This document shows, piece by piece, positions 15,686-24,740 of a stretch of 64,000 nucleotides of DNA. Made by a program: the position numbers and the translations under genes. The DNA comes from Roseateles_B flavus (GTDB lineage: Bacteria > Pseudomonadota > Gammaproteobacteria > Burkholderiales > Burkholderiaceae_C): the NCBI RefSeq assembly GCF_039872765.1, contig NZ_JBDPZC010000001.1, positions 806,001-870,000 of the forward strand, read 5' to 3'. Under the pieces are notes generated by a model that was not told the DNA's origin, did not search any database, and saw only the letters and a list, made by a program, of their open reading frames with translations. The first letter of the stretch is position 1. Every line of letters starts with the position of its first letter.

Positions 15686-16765
15686 ATGGGAATTCTTGAC
15701 GTACTGCTGGGTCGCAAGCATCCGCCCGTGATTGGCTTGGACATCAGCTCATCCAGCGTCAAGCTGGTCGAGCTCAGTCAGAACAAAAATGGCGAGATGG
15801 TGCTCGAGCGCTTCGCGATGGAGTCGTTCGAGAAGGGCTGGATCGCCGACGGCCAAATCGAGAAATTCGACGAAGTGGCCGACGCCGTGCGTCGGGTGGT
15901 GGCCCGCAGTGGCACCAAGACGCGCGATGCCGTGCTGGCCATGCCTCAATCGGCGGTGATCACCAAGAAGATCATGCTCCCCGCAGGTCTGCGGGAAGAA
16001 GAGCTGGAACTCCAGGTCGAAGCCGAGGCGAATCAGTACATTCCGTTCTCGCTGGATGAAGTCAGCCTGGACTTCTGCGTGCTGGGCCCCAGCCCCACAT
16101 CGGTCGGCGATGTGGAGGTGCTGATCGCCGCCTCGCGCAAGGACAAGGTGCAGGACCGTCAGGGTCTGGCCGAGGCCGCTGGCCTGCGTCCCGTGGTGCT
16201 GGACATCGAATCCCACGCCTCGCGTCTGGCCATGGGCCGCCTGGTTGCCGCCCTGCCGGGCGAAGGCAAGGATGCCCTGGTGGCGCTGTTCGAGATCGGA
16301 GCGGACACCACCAGCCTGAAGGTGCTGCGTGACGATGAAATGCTCTACGACCGCGATCAGGCCTTTGGCGGCTCGCAGCTGACGCAGCTCATCTCGCGCC
16401 AGTACGGTTTCTCCTTCGAGGAGGCCGAGCAGAAGAAGCTGGCCAATGAACTGCCCGAGGACTTCGAGACCGTGGTGCTGCAGCCCTTCGTGGACAGCCT
16501 GTCCCAGGAGATCGGCCGTGCGCTGCAGTACTTCTTCACCAGCACCCCGCATCACAAGGTGCACTACGTGATGCTGGCTGGCGGGACCGCCACGCTGCCC
16601 GGGCTCAAGGATCGTGTCACTGAGCTGACCGGCTTTGCCTGCATGGTGGTCAACCCATTCGAGAGCATGGAGCTGGGCTCTGCCGTGCGCGAGTCCAAGC
16701 TTCGTCGTGAGGCTCCGGCTTACCTGACCGCCTGCGGGCTTGCGATGCGGAGGTTCTTCCAGTGA
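15686..16765 (+). CDS. pilM: Type IV pilus inner-membrane platform protein PilM
   Basis: PilM is a cytoplasmic, actin-like (FtsA-fold) ATP-binding protein that docks on the N-terminus of PilN. The 359 residues begin MGILDVLLGRKHPPVIGLDISSSSVKLVEL (phosphate-1 motif GLDISSSSVK). 'VALFEIGADTTSLKVLRDDEMLYDRDQAFGG' gives phosphate-2, and 'HYVMLAGGTATLPGLKDRVTELTGF' gives the adenosine motif. The length is typical. First gene of pilMNOPQ; its stop overlaps the pilN GTG by three bases within GTGA. It is transcribed away from mrcA. Confidence 0.96.
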   Translation: MGILDVLLGRKHPPVIGLDISSSSVKLVELSQNKNGEMVLERFAMESFEKGWIADGQIEKFDEVADAVRRVVARSGTKTRDAVLAMPQSAVITKKIMLPAGLREEELELQVEAEANQYIPFSLDEVSLDFCVLGPSPTSVGDVEVLIAASRKDKVQDRQGLAEAAGLRPVVLDIESHASRLAMGRLVAALPGEGKDALVALFEIGADTTSLKVLRDDEMLYDRDQAFGGSQLTQLISRQYGFSFEEAEQKKLANELPEDFETVVLQPFVDSLSQEIGRALQYFFTSTPHHKVHYVMLAGGTATLPGLKDRVTELTGFACMVVNPFESMELGSAVRESKLRREAPAYLTACGLAMRRFFQ

Positions 16766-17361
16766 TTTTGATCAACCTCCTTCCGCATCGTGCGGAGAAG
16801 CGCAAGCGTCGCAAGACGACCTTCTTCGTCTGGCTGGGTTTGTCGGTGGTCTTCGGCGGGCTGATTGTCGGCGCCGGGCTGCTGCTGCTTCAGCAACTGA
16901 CGGACCAGCAGATTGCCCGCAACGAATACTTGAAGCGCGAGAACAAGCTGCTGGATGACCAGATCAAGGACATCGCCACCCTCAAGGCTGAGATCGAGGG
17001 CCTGAAGTCCCGCCAGAAGGCCGTCGAGGATCTGCAGACGGATCGCAACATGCCGGTGCACCTGCTCAACGAGCTGGTGCGGCAAGTGCCCGAAGGCATC
17101 TTCCTGACCAGCATCCGTCAGCTTGACAAAGTGGTGACCGTCAACGGTCTGGCTCAGACCCAGGACCGGGTCTCGGAGTTCATCCGCAATACCTCGCGGT
17201 CTTCCGAGTGGCTCTTCAATCCGGATCTCGTTGAAATCCGTCAGGCCGCTGTCGTGAACTCCAAGGACCAGAAGCGGCTGTTCGAATTCACGATGCGTGT
17301 CTCCATCAAGGCTCCGGTGGCGGAAACGCCGGCCAAGGGGCAGCCTCCCAAGAAGCCCTGA
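16762..17361 (+). CDS. pilN: Type IV pilus assembly protein PilN
   Basis: PilN is an inner-membrane protein whose short cytoplasmic N-terminus binds PilM and whose periplasmic domain pairs with PilO. The N-terminal signature is ILINLLPHRAEKRKRRK (family INLLP motif), then one transmembrane segment (FFVWLGLSVVFGGLIVGAGLLLL), a coiled coil (about residues 45-95) and a ferredoxin-like domain. The start is GTG at 16762, overlapping the pilM stop; this places INLLP directly at the N-terminus as expected. 199 residues, typical length. Confidence 0.95.
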   Translation: MILINLLPHRAEKRKRRKTTFFVWLGLSVVFGGLIVGAGLLLLQQLTDQQIARNEYLKRENKLLDDQIKDIATLKAEIEGLKSRQKAVEDLQTDRNMPVHLLNELVRQVPEGIFLTSIRQLDKVVTVNGLAQTQDRVSEFIRNTSRSSEWLFNPDLVEIRQAAVVNSKDQKRLFEFTMRVSIKAPVAETPAKGQPPKKP

Positions 17362-17365
17362 CGAC

Positions 17366-18064
17366 ATGGCCAAGAACTCATCCGCCAAATTCGATCTGAA
17401 CGTCTGGTTCCAAGAGGTCCAGGATCAGTTCAGGGGACTCAACCCGCAGGAGCCGGGCCAGTGGCCCTTGGCGCCGCGCCTGCTGGCTTTCCTGGTCGCG
17501 GCTGCGCTGGCTGTGACGGCCGGCTGGTTCCTGGTGCTGGCTGACGCCCAGACGGCCCTGGACGCCGAAGCGGCCAAGGAACCGGGCCTGCGCCAGGACT
17601 TTCGGAACAAGCTGATCCAGGCTGTGAACCTGCCCGAACTGCGCAAGCAGAAGAGCCAGGTCGAGGAATACGTGAATCAGCTGGAGAAGCAACTGCCGGG
17701 CAAGGCTGACATGGATGCCCTGCTGTCGGACATCAACAACGCCGGTGTGGGCCGAGGCCTGCAGTTCGAGCTCTTCCGCCCCGGTGCGGAAGTGGTGCGG
17801 GACTACTATGCGGAGAAGCCCATTTCGCTCAAGGTGTCGGGCCGATATCACGATATTGGCTCCTTCGCCGCTGACATTGCCAACCTGTCGCGCATCGTGA
17901 CGCTCAGCAACGTCAACCTCACCGCCATTCAAGCGCGGGATTCCGGCGTCTCTGGCGCCCTCACCATGGAAGCCATGGCGCGGACCTACCGATATCTGGA
18001 CGCGGGCGAAGTCGCCGAGCAACGCAAGGGCAAGGCGGGCGCCGGTTCGGGAGCCAAGAAATGA
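17366..18064 (+). CDS. pilO: Type IV pilus assembly protein PilO
   Basis: PilO forms the periplasmic heterodimer with PilN that aligns the motor with the secretin. From ATG 17366 (MAKNSSAKFDLNVWF), 232 residues: a cytoplasmic 'VWFQEVQDQFRGLNPQEPGQWPLAPR', a transmembrane segment (LLAFLVAAALAVTAGWFLVL), a coiled coil ('LRKQKSQVEEYVNQLEKQLPGKADMDALLSDI'), then the ferredoxin-like domain ending in 'GALTMEAMARTYRYL'. A longer open frame extends upstream into pilN, but the chosen ATG is 4 bases after the pilN stop. The stop overlaps the pilP start by ATGA. Confidence 0.95.
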   Translation: MAKNSSAKFDLNVWFQEVQDQFRGLNPQEPGQWPLAPRLLAFLVAAALAVTAGWFLVLADAQTALDAEAAKEPGLRQDFRNKLIQAVNLPELRKQKSQVEEYVNQLEKQLPGKADMDALLSDINNAGVGRGLQFELFRPGAEVVRDYYAEKPISLKVSGRYHDIGSFAADIANLSRIVTLSNVNLTAIQARDSGVSGALTMEAMARTYRYLDAGEVAEQRKGKAGAGSGAKK

Positions 18065-18591
18065 AGCGCCTGACAGTCATCACCTTGAGCCTGACGGCAT
18101 TGAGCCTCAGCGGCTGCGGCAACGACCTGTCCGAACTGCAGGACTGGACTGCCCAGCAGCGACGCGAGACGCGTGCCACCGTGCAGCCGCTGGCGGCGCC
18201 GAAGAAGTTCTCGCCTGAGCCCTACGATGCGGCATTGAGCGTGGACCCGTTCAGCACCCAGAAGCTGCGCGTCGCAGTCAAGCAGGAAGCGGCGCAGCCG
18301 AATTCCCTGCTCACGGCGGAAATGAACCGGCGCAAGGAACCGTTGGAATCCTTCCCCCTTGATTCGATGGTCATGGTGGGCAGCCTGGTGCGTCAGGGGC
18401 GTCCATTTGCGCTGCTGAAAGTGGACGCGCTTTTGTACCAGGTCAAGCAAGGTGACCATCTCGGTCTCAACTTCGGGCGGATCACCCAGATTTCCGAAAC
18501 CGAGATCACCCTGCGGGAAGTCGTCCAGGACGCTGCGGGCGAATGGATAGAACGCACAAGCACCCTCCAGTTGCAGGAGAAGGGACGATGA
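18061..18591 (+). CDS. pilP: Type IV pilus lipoprotein PilP
   Basis: PilP links the PilN-PilO inner-membrane complex to the PilQ secretin. It is a 176-residue lipoprotein: signal peptide MKRLTVITLSLTALSLSGC (lipobox LSGC, Cys19), an extended N-terminal segment that binds PilNO ('DLSELQDWTAQQRRETRATVQPLAAPKKF'), and the C-terminal HR-like beta domain ('SMVMVGSLVRQGRPFALLKVDALLYQVKQGDHLGLNFGRITQISETEITLREVVQDAAGEW'). ATGA overlaps on both sides. Length and architecture match the family. Confidence 0.96.
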   Translation: MKRLTVITLSLTALSLSGCGNDLSELQDWTAQQRRETRATVQPLAAPKKFSPEPYDAALSVDPFSTQKLRVAVKQEAAQPNSLLTAEMNRRKEPLESFPLDSMVMVGSLVRQGRPFALLKVDALLYQVKQGDHLGLNFGRITQISETEITLREVVQDAAGEWIERTSTLQLQEKGR

Positions 18592-20747
18592 AGAATTTGT
18601 CGGAGATGAGCGGTATGACTCAATGGCGTCGGTGGGCGGTTGGCGTAGTGGCGGTGGCCTTGCTGCCGCTTCAGGCTTGGGCGCAAAACGCCATCAAGTC
18701 CATCAGCACTATGCAGCAATCGGGCGTGGAAGTCGTTCGAATCGAGCTCAATGAGAGCTTGAAAGAGATCCCCGCAGGTTTCGTGGTGCAGGCGCCTCCC
18801 CGCATTGCGCTGGATCTGCCGGGCATTGCCAACGGCATGGGGCGCAACACGGTGGAAATCAACGCAGGCAATCTGCGTTCCGCCAGCGTCGCCCAGGCAG
18901 GTGAGCGCACACGTGTGGTGCTGAACCTGCGACAGGCTTCCAGCTACCGTGCGCAACTCGACAACAAGGCACTGCTGGTGATCCTTGAGAACGGGGCGAC
19001 GCAGACTGCGGCGGTGGCTTCGCCATCGAAGCCGGCCGAACCCTTGCATTTCGCTCCCAGCCTCAATGCCGCCAGCCAAACCCTGCGCGATATTGACTTC
19101 CGCCGCGGTACGGATGGCGCGGGTCGCGTGGTCATCAGCCTGCCGAGCAACCAGGTGGGGGTGGACATCCAGCAGCAGGGGCAAAGCCTGGTGCTGGAGT
19201 TCCCCAAGACCAGCCTGCCGCCCGAGCTTCGCCGTCGCCTTGACGTGGCCGACTTCGGCAGTCCCGTGCAGTACGTGAGTGCCAGCCAGGTGGGTGACAA
19301 GGTCCGCGTGGTCGTGGAACCCAAGGGTGTCTGGGAGCACAGCGCCTACCAGAGCGACAACCAGTTCGTCCTGGAGGTGCGTCCTCAGAAGGTCGATCCC
19401 AACAAGCTGGTGCAAGGCCCCGGCTTCGCGGGCGACAAGCTGTCGCTGAACTTCCAGAGCATCGAAGTGCGCGCGCTGCTGCAGGTCATTGCCGATTTCA
19501 CCAACTTCAACGTGGTGACCAGCGACACCGTGACCGGCAACGTAACCCTGCGCCTGAAGGATGTGCCCTGGGATCAGGCCCTGGACATCATCCTGCAGGC
19601 CCGCGGCCTGGGGCTGCGCAAGTCCGGCAATGTGCTGTGGATTGCACCCAAGGAAGAGCTGGCCAACAAGGAAAAGGCCGACCTCGAAGCCAAGGCCCAG
19701 CTGGCTCAGCTGGAGCCCCTGCGCACGCAGTCCTTCCAGCTGAACTACGTCAAGGCTGAGGACATCCTGAAGGGCCTGACGGGTACGAGCAGCGGTGGGG
19801 GCGCCAACTCCCGCATCCTGTCGCCGCGCGGCAGCGTGATCTCCGAGTCCCGGACCAACCAGCTGTTTGTCAATGACACCTCCAGCAAGCTGGAGGAAGT
19901 TCAAGCCTTGATTGCCAAGATCGACATCCCGGTTCGCCAGGTGCTGATCGAGGCACGCATCGTGGAGGCGGATGACAGCTTCGGCCGCTCCCTGGGCGTG
20001 AAGCTGGGCGTCAACGACGTGCGGGCGTCGCAAGGCGGCATTCCCGGCTACAACATGGGTGGCAACAACTATGTGGCCATCGGCGGCAACTACAACGCCG
20101 TTGGCGGTCAGACCCTGCAGCCCGGTGCCACGCGTACCTACAACGATACGCAGCTGATCAGCCTGCCGGCACCGAGCGTGCTGGGCGGGGCGCCCCAGAC
20201 CTTCGCGCTGACGCTGTTCAACGCCACCGCCAACCGCTTCCTGAACCTGGAGTTGTCGGCCCTGGAGGCAGATGGCCGCGGCAAGATCGTGTCCAGCCCC
20301 CGTGTGGTGACGGCAGACCAGGCCAAGGCACTGATCGAGCAGGGTGAGGAAATTCCTTATCAGCAGGCGACCTCGGCAGGCGCGACGGCCGTGACTTTCA
20401 AGAAGGCTGTGTTGAAGCTTGAAGTGGTGCCGCAGATCACGCCCGAGGGCAACGTCATCCTGGACGTTGATGTCAACAAGGACAGTCGTGGCGTTCTCAC
20501 GCCCCAGGGCTATGCCATCAACAACAAGCATGTGAAGACTCAGGTGCTGGTTGAGAATGGCGGCACTGTCGTGCTGGGTGGCATCTTCACCCAGGAAGAG
20601 CACGAGGACGTGAAGAAGGTGCCGTTCCTAGGCGACGTGCCGGTGGTTGGCAATCTGTTCAAGAACAGGGCCAAGACCTCGAGCAAGACGGAATTGCTGA
20701 TCTTCATCACCCCCAAGGTGGTGACGGATCGGGTGAGCGGAAAATAA
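18588..20747 (+). CDS. pilQ: Type IV pilus secretin PilQ
   Basis: PilQ forms the outer-membrane gate for the pilus fibre. From ATG 18588, preceded by AGGAGAAGGG, 719 residues. After a short cytoplasmic extension, the signal peptide ends at LLPLQAWA. Two AMIN (peptidoglycan-binding) domains follow (about residues 28-135 and 155-285), then the STN/N0 domain ('LSLNFQSIEVRALLQVIADFTNFNVV'), the N1 domain ('SFQLNYVKAEDILKGLTG'), and the secretin barrel with 'GKIVSSPRVVTADQAKALIEQGEEIPYQQ' and 'VPFLGDVPVVGNLFKNRAKTSSKTELLIFITPKVV'. It lacks a lipobox, as usual. The following gene starts 46 bases downstream rather than being aroK. Confidence 0.97.
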   Translation: MKNLSEMSGMTQWRRWAVGVVAVALLPLQAWAQNAIKSISTMQQSGVEVVRIELNESLKEIPAGFVVQAPPRIALDLPGIANGMGRNTVEINAGNLRSASVAQAGERTRVVLNLRQASSYRAQLDNKALLVILENGATQTAAVASPSKPAEPLHFAPSLNAASQTLRDIDFRRGTDGAGRVVISLPSNQVGVDIQQQGQSLVLEFPKTSLPPELRRRLDVADFGSPVQYVSASQVGDKVRVVVEPKGVWEHSAYQSDNQFVLEVRPQKVDPNKLVQGPGFAGDKLSLNFQSIEVRALLQVIADFTNFNVVTSDTVTGNVTLRLKDVPWDQALDIILQARGLGLRKSGNVLWIAPKEELANKEKADLEAKAQLAQLEPLRTQSFQLNYVKAEDILKGLTGTSSGGGANSRILSPRGSVISESRTNQLFVNDTSSKLEEVQALIAKIDIPVRQVLIEARIVEADDSFGRSLGVKLGVNDVRASQGGIPGYNMGGNNYVAIGGNYNAVGGQTLQPGATRTYNDTQLISLPAPSVLGGAPQTFALTLFNATANRFLNLELSALEADGRGKIVSSPRVVTADQAKALIEQGEEIPYQQATSAGATAVTFKKAVLKLEVVPQITPEGNVILDVDVNKDSRGVLTPQGYAINNKHVKTQVLVENGGTVVLGGIFTQEEHEDVKKVPFLGDVPVVGNLFKNRAKTSSKTELLIFITPKVVTDRVSGK

Positions 20748-20755
20748 GTGCTACT

Positions 20756-20780
20756 GGTGCCTCGCACAGCGCGTGGCACC
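20756..20780 (+). other. Hairpin in the pilQ-lipoprotein gap
   Basis: GGTGCC ... GGCACC inverted repeat with an inner CGC/GCG pair, between pilQ and the next gene. No T-run follows, so it probably does not terminate transcription; it could adjust relative expression in the operon. A GGAGAG ribosome binding site follows at 20783-20788. Confidence 0.5.
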
Positions 20781-20793
20781 CTAGGAGAGTGAA

Positions 20794-22962
20794 ATGTTGA
20801 AGTTGTTCCGAGGACTTGGCTCGCGGTGGTTGCAAGGCCTGATGGGTCTGGCCATGGTGACGAGCCTGGTGGCTTGTGGCGGGGGAGGCAGCGCGGGATC
20901 GCCCGTGCTTGGCGGTGGTGGCACTGGCGGTACGACAACGCCTGCGCCCAAGGTCAGCCTGAGCCTGTCGTCTGATACCGTTGCGCTGGCCTCGCCGGCC
21001 ACGGTGACCGCCGTGTTCAAGGATGCAACCGGCGGTGCAATCAGCGGGCAGGTGGTCACCTTCACCACCACGGGCGGCCTCGGCGTGTTCAGCGCTGCGA
21101 CGGCCCTGACGGATGCCAGCGGCGTGGCGTCGGTCACTCTGTCTCCCAAGGACAGCACCAGCACCGGCGCTGACACGGTGACGGCCTCGGTGACCTACAA
21201 CAACGCGACCTACAGCGCGTCGGCCGGCTTCAAGCTGACCGCCACGACGGTCACCATTGCTTCGGTAACGTCGGACATCACGGCCCTGGGTGCCTACGCC
21301 CAGACCTCCATCAACGTCACCCTGGCAGGCACGAGTTCCGCGACGCCTGTGAAGGTCACCATCGCCTCGCAGTGCGTGACCAGCGGCCGTGCGACGCTGG
21401 TGCCGGCGGACGTGACCACCACGACCGGCTCGGCCAGCTTCACCTACCGTGACAATGGCTGCGGCGCCTACCAGAAGGAAGACAACCTGCAGATCGCGGT
21501 GGTCGGCACGACGCAACTGGCCTCGCTCAAGTTCAGCCTGAGCTCGCCGGCTGTCGCCAGCATCTCCTTCATTTCCTCGTCGCCGCAGAGCATCTACCTG
21601 CGCGGGTCCGGCTATGTCGAGAACTCCGACGTCAAGTTCCAGGTCAAGGATGCCAGCGGCCAGGGCGTGCCCGAGCAGCTGGTGGTGCTGGAGCCGACCA
21701 CGCTGGCCGGCGGCCTGCTGATCGAGGGCGGCAGTGCCCCCGTGACCAAGAAGACCGATTCCAAGGGTGAAGTTACCGTCCGCATCAATTCGGGCACGGT
21801 GCCGACCCCGGTTCGCGTCAAGGCCACGCTGAAGGACAGCGCCATTGCGACGGTATCCAGCAGCCTGTCGATCGCCGTGGGCCTGCCTTCGCAGCTGCGC
21901 TTCTCGGTGGCCCCGGCGGCTTTCAACATCGAAGCCTACGACTTTGACGGCACGCCCAACAACTACACCGTCATCGCTTCGGACCGCCTGGGCAACCCCG
22001 TTCCGGATGGTACGGCGATCAACTTCGTGACCGAGTCCGGTCAGATCGAGGCCCTGAAGTTCACCTCCCTGACCGGCGGGATCGCCAAGGCGACTGCTGC
22101 GACGGCCTCGAACGGTCAGCGTCCGCTGGATGGTCGTGTGACGATGGTGGCCTACGCCCTGGGCGAGGAGTCCTTCATCGACCGCAACGGCAACAACATC
22201 TACGACAAGGCCGGCGAGAACGGTGCTACCCAGGATGAAGACTTCCAAGATCTGGGCGACATCTTCCTGGACCGCCTCTACAACGGCAAGTTCGATGTCG
22301 AGAAGGATCAGTTCCTGTCGCTGTCCCTGGGTGGCAACAAGGAATGCAAGGAAGGCAACGACAGCGTTCTGAAGCTGATCAAGGATCCGGCGACCGGACG
22401 CCAGCTCGAAATCTATCCGTCGCGCCCCGGTTCTTGCGACCAAGCTTGGGGTCGTGCCTATGTGCGCCAGGCGGTCCAGACGGTCTGGTCGCGTTCCACA
22501 GCGAATCCGATGTGGGGCACCAAGAACCATCCCAATGCAGCGGCATCTTCGCTTGCGGCCTGCCCGACTGCGGCCACTCGTCTGTATGACTACGACACCA
22601 ATGGCCAGCCGATGAACGCTGTCCTGTATCCGGTGTCGGGCACGCAGCTGTATTCGATGCCTGGTCAGTCCACCATCTCCTTCTACGTCTCGGATTCGAA
22701 CGAGGTCGCGTTCAATCCGGTGGCGGCGGGATCGGTCGTCTCGGCGTCGGCAACGGACGGCATGTCAGTTTCCATCGCCGCGGGTTCGCCGATTCCCAGC
22801 ACGACGGCACCCAGCGTCGTTGTGGTGAACTACAAGTTCGACAACGTGAATTCAGGCGTCATCACGGTCAAGGTTCAGTCGCCCCTGGGGGTTGTCAGCG
22901 CCCATGGCATCTACGTGACGACGGTTGCCAAGCCGGACGGCTACGTCAACTGCACCCCTTGA
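20794..22962 (+). CDS. Large Ig-like (Big_1-type) outer-membrane lipoprotein inside the pil-aro operon
   Basis: 722 residues. A signal peptide ends in the lipobox LVAC (Cys28), followed by a Gly/Thr-rich tether (CGGGGSAGSPVLGGGGTGGTTTP). Then come at least three invasin/intimin-like Ig repeats with 'VTAVFKDATGGAISGQVVTFTTTGG.GVFS...TDASGVASVTLSP', 'VKFQVKDASGQGVPEQLVVLEP...TDSKGEVTVRINSG', and 'VIASDRLGNPVPDGTAINFVTESGQI'. A C-terminal region of about 270 residues holds an EF-hand-like Asp/Asn loop at 463-471 (DRNGNNIYD), more acidic loops, and several Cys. Its stop overlaps the aroK TTG start by four bases, so it is part of the operon. Such proteins display Ig arrays on the cell surface; a role in pilus function or adhesion is inference from position. 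I do not recognise a named gene. Confidence 0.85.
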   Translation: MLKLFRGLGSRWLQGLMGLAMVTSLVACGGGGSAGSPVLGGGGTGGTTTPAPKVSLSLSSDTVALASPATVTAVFKDATGGAISGQVVTFTTTGGLGVFSAATALTDASGVASVTLSPKDSTSTGADTVTASVTYNNATYSASAGFKLTATTVTIASVTSDITALGAYAQTSINVTLAGTSSATPVKVTIASQCVTSGRATLVPADVTTTTGSASFTYRDNGCGAYQKEDNLQIAVVGTTQLASLKFSLSSPAVASISFISSSPQSIYLRGSGYVENSDVKFQVKDASGQGVPEQLVVLEPTTLAGGLLIEGGSAPVTKKTDSKGEVTVRINSGTVPTPVRVKATLKDSAIATVSSSLSIAVGLPSQLRFSVAPAAFNIEAYDFDGTPNNYTVIASDRLGNPVPDGTAINFVTESGQIEALKFTSLTGGIAKATAATASNGQRPLDGRVTMVAYALGEESFIDRNGNNIYDKAGENGATQDEDFQDLGDIFLDRLYNGKFDVEKDQFLSLSLGGNKECKEGNDSVLKLIKDPATGRQLEIYPSRPGSCDQAWGRAYVRQAVQTVWSRSTANPMWGTKNHPNAAASSLAACPTAATRLYDYDTNGQPMNAVLYPVSGTQLYSMPGQSTISFYVSDSNEVAFNPVAAGSVVSASATDGMSVSIAAGSPIPSTTAPSVVVVNYKFDNVNSGVITVKVQSPLGVVSAHGIYVTTVAKPDGYVNCTP

Positions 22963-23534
22963 TCGTTTCCCTCGTCGGCATGCCCGGCGGTGGCAAGTCC
23001 ACCGTCGGGCGTAGTCTTTCCCGGCAGGCCGGGATGCGCTTTGTCGACTCCGACACCGAGATCGAGAAGCAGCTGGGCGAAAGCATCCGCAGCTTCTTCG
23101 ACCGCGAGGGCGAAGCCCGGTTCCGCGACATCGAGCAGGCCGTGATTGCCGACCTGCTGCAGCGCCCGGGCGACATGGTCCTGGCGACCGGCGGCGGGGC
23201 CGTTCTGCGCGAGGCCAACCGCCTGGCGCTGCGCCAGCAGTCCACCGTGCTGTACCTGCGCTCGACGCCCGAAGAGCTGTTCCGGCGTTTGCGGCACGAC
23301 ACCCAGCGCCCCCTGCTGCAGGTGAAGGACCCCCTCCAGAAGCTGCGCGAGCTCTATGCGCAGCGCGATCCCCTCTACCGAACGACTGCCCACTACACCA
23401 TCGAGGTAGGCCGCCCGTCCGTGGCGACCCTGGTCAATATGGTGCTGATGCAGCTGGAGTTGGCGGGCCTGATCTCTGCAGAGCGCGTAGCCGCCACCGT
23501 GGGCGCCGGGCGTGGGGACGAAGAGCAAGCCTGA
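22959..23534 (+). CDS. aroK: Shikimate kinase AroK
   Basis: Phosphorylates shikimate with ATP in aromatic amino acid synthesis. 191 residues, starting at TTG 22959 (MIVSLVGMPGGGKSTVG), which overlaps the preceding stop as TTGA; no ATG gives the P-loop with a full first strand. The Walker A motif is GMPGGGKST, the shikimate-binding DSD is in 'FVDSDTEIE', 'FFDREGEARFRDIE' and the 'LATGGGAVLR' loop follow, and 'RPLLQ' and 'RDPLYRTTAHYTIEV' complete the kinase. The last 20 residues are a short extra tail. In most relatives aroK follows pilQ directly. Confidence 0.96.
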   Translation: MIVSLVGMPGGGKSTVGRSLSRQAGMRFVDSDTEIEKQLGESIRSFFDREGEARFRDIEQAVIADLLQRPGDMVLATGGGAVLREANRLALRQQSTVLYLRSTPEELFRRLRHDTQRPLLQVKDPLQKLRELYAQRDPLYRTTAHYTIEVGRPSVATLVNMVLMQLELAGLISAERVAATVGAGRGDEEQA

Positions 23535-23586
23535 GATCGGCACAGTCGAAGGCGTGTCTGTTCTTCGGGCCGTACACTCGGCCGAT

Positions 23587-24720
23587 ATGAACGCCACTCC
23601 CTCCAGCCCGGGCGCTGCCGGGCTCGCTGCTGCCGGCCATCTCCGGGTCCCCATCGCCCTGGATGACCGCAGCTATGACATCCACATCGGCCGCAGCCTG
23701 CTGACCAATGCCAGCAGCTGGGAGGGCCTTCCCAAGGCTCGATGCGCCGTGATCGTCAGCAACGAGACCGTCGCCCCGCTGTATCTCGAGACCGTGGCCG
23801 CCCGCCTGCGCGATCACTACGCGCAGGTCCTGTCCGTCGTGCTGCCCGATGGTGAGCAGTACAAGGGCTGGGACGCCATCGAGCGCATCGCGTCCACCCT
23901 GCTGGAGGCCGCAGCCGATCGCAAGACGGTGCTCTTCGCACTGGGCGGCGGCGTGATCGGTGACATGACCGGCTTTGCGGCGGCCATCTACATGCGTGGC
24001 GTGCCCTTCGTCCAGATTCCCACCACCCTGCTGGCCCAGGTCGATTCCTCCGTGGGAGGCAAGACCGCCATCAACCATGCCCTGGGCAAGAACATGCTGG
24101 GCGCCTTCTACCAGCCGCAGCGCGTCATCGCTGACCTCGACACGCTCCGTACCCTGCCGGATCGGGAGCTGTCTGCCGGCCTGGCCGAGGTGATCAAGTA
24201 CGGGCCCATCGCCGACGCCAATTTCCTGGCCTGGCTGGAGGCCAACATGGATGCGCTCCGGGCGCGTGATCCCTCGGCACTGGCCTACGCGGTGCAGCGC
24301 AGCTGCGAGATCAAGGCCTGGGTCGTGGGCCAGGACGAGCGCGAGTCAGGCCTGCGAGCCATCCTCAACTTCGGTCACACCTTTGGCCATGCCATCGAGA
24401 CCGGCCTTGGCTACGGCGAGTGGCTGCATGGCGAGGCCGTGGGCTGCGGCATGGTCATGGCCAGTGATCTGTCCGTTCGGCTGGGACTCATGCCGCCCGA
24501 GTTCCTGGCCCGCATGACGGCCCTCATCGGCCGGGCCGGCCTGCCGGCGAAGGCGCCGGCCTCGATCGGTGTCGAGCGCTTCTTGAACCTGATGCGGGTC
24601 GACAAGAAAGCCGAAGATGGCGAGATCCGCTTCGTGCTGATCGAACGCCTGGGGCAGGCGGTGATGCGCAGCGCCCCGGATGCCCTGGTGACCGACGTCA
24701 TCCGGCAGCACAGCGCCTGA
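23587..24720 (+). CDS. aroB: 3-dehydroquinate synthase AroB
   Basis: Converts DAHP to 3-dehydroquinate with NAD+ and a divalent metal. From ATG 23587 (MNATPSSPGAAG), 377 residues; the first 15 or so are an unconserved extension. Family features: 'ALGGGVIGDMTGFAAAIYMRGVPFVQIPTTLLAQVDSSVGGKTAINHALGKNMLGAFYQP' (NAD- and substrate-binding), 'AGLAEVIKYGPI' (metal Glu), and 'LNFGHTFGHAIETGLGYGEWLHGEAVGCGM' (two metal His). Fifty-two bases after aroK, followed closely by dgt, as in other Burkholderiales. Confidence 0.97.
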   Translation: MNATPSSPGAAGLAAAGHLRVPIALDDRSYDIHIGRSLLTNASSWEGLPKARCAVIVSNETVAPLYLETVAARLRDHYAQVLSVVLPDGEQYKGWDAIERIASTLLEAAADRKTVLFALGGGVIGDMTGFAAAIYMRGVPFVQIPTTLLAQVDSSVGGKTAINHALGKNMLGAFYQPQRVIADLDTLRTLPDRELSAGLAEVIKYGPIADANFLAWLEANMDALRARDPSALAYAVQRSCEIKAWVVGQDERESGLRAILNFGHTFGHAIETGLGYGEWLHGEAVGCGMVMASDLSVRLGLMPPEFLARMTALIGRAGLPAKAPASIGVERFLNLMRVDKKAEDGEIRFVLIERLGQAVMRSAPDALVTDVIRQHSA

Positions 24721-24740
24721 GCCTTGAAAGACCGTTGCGC

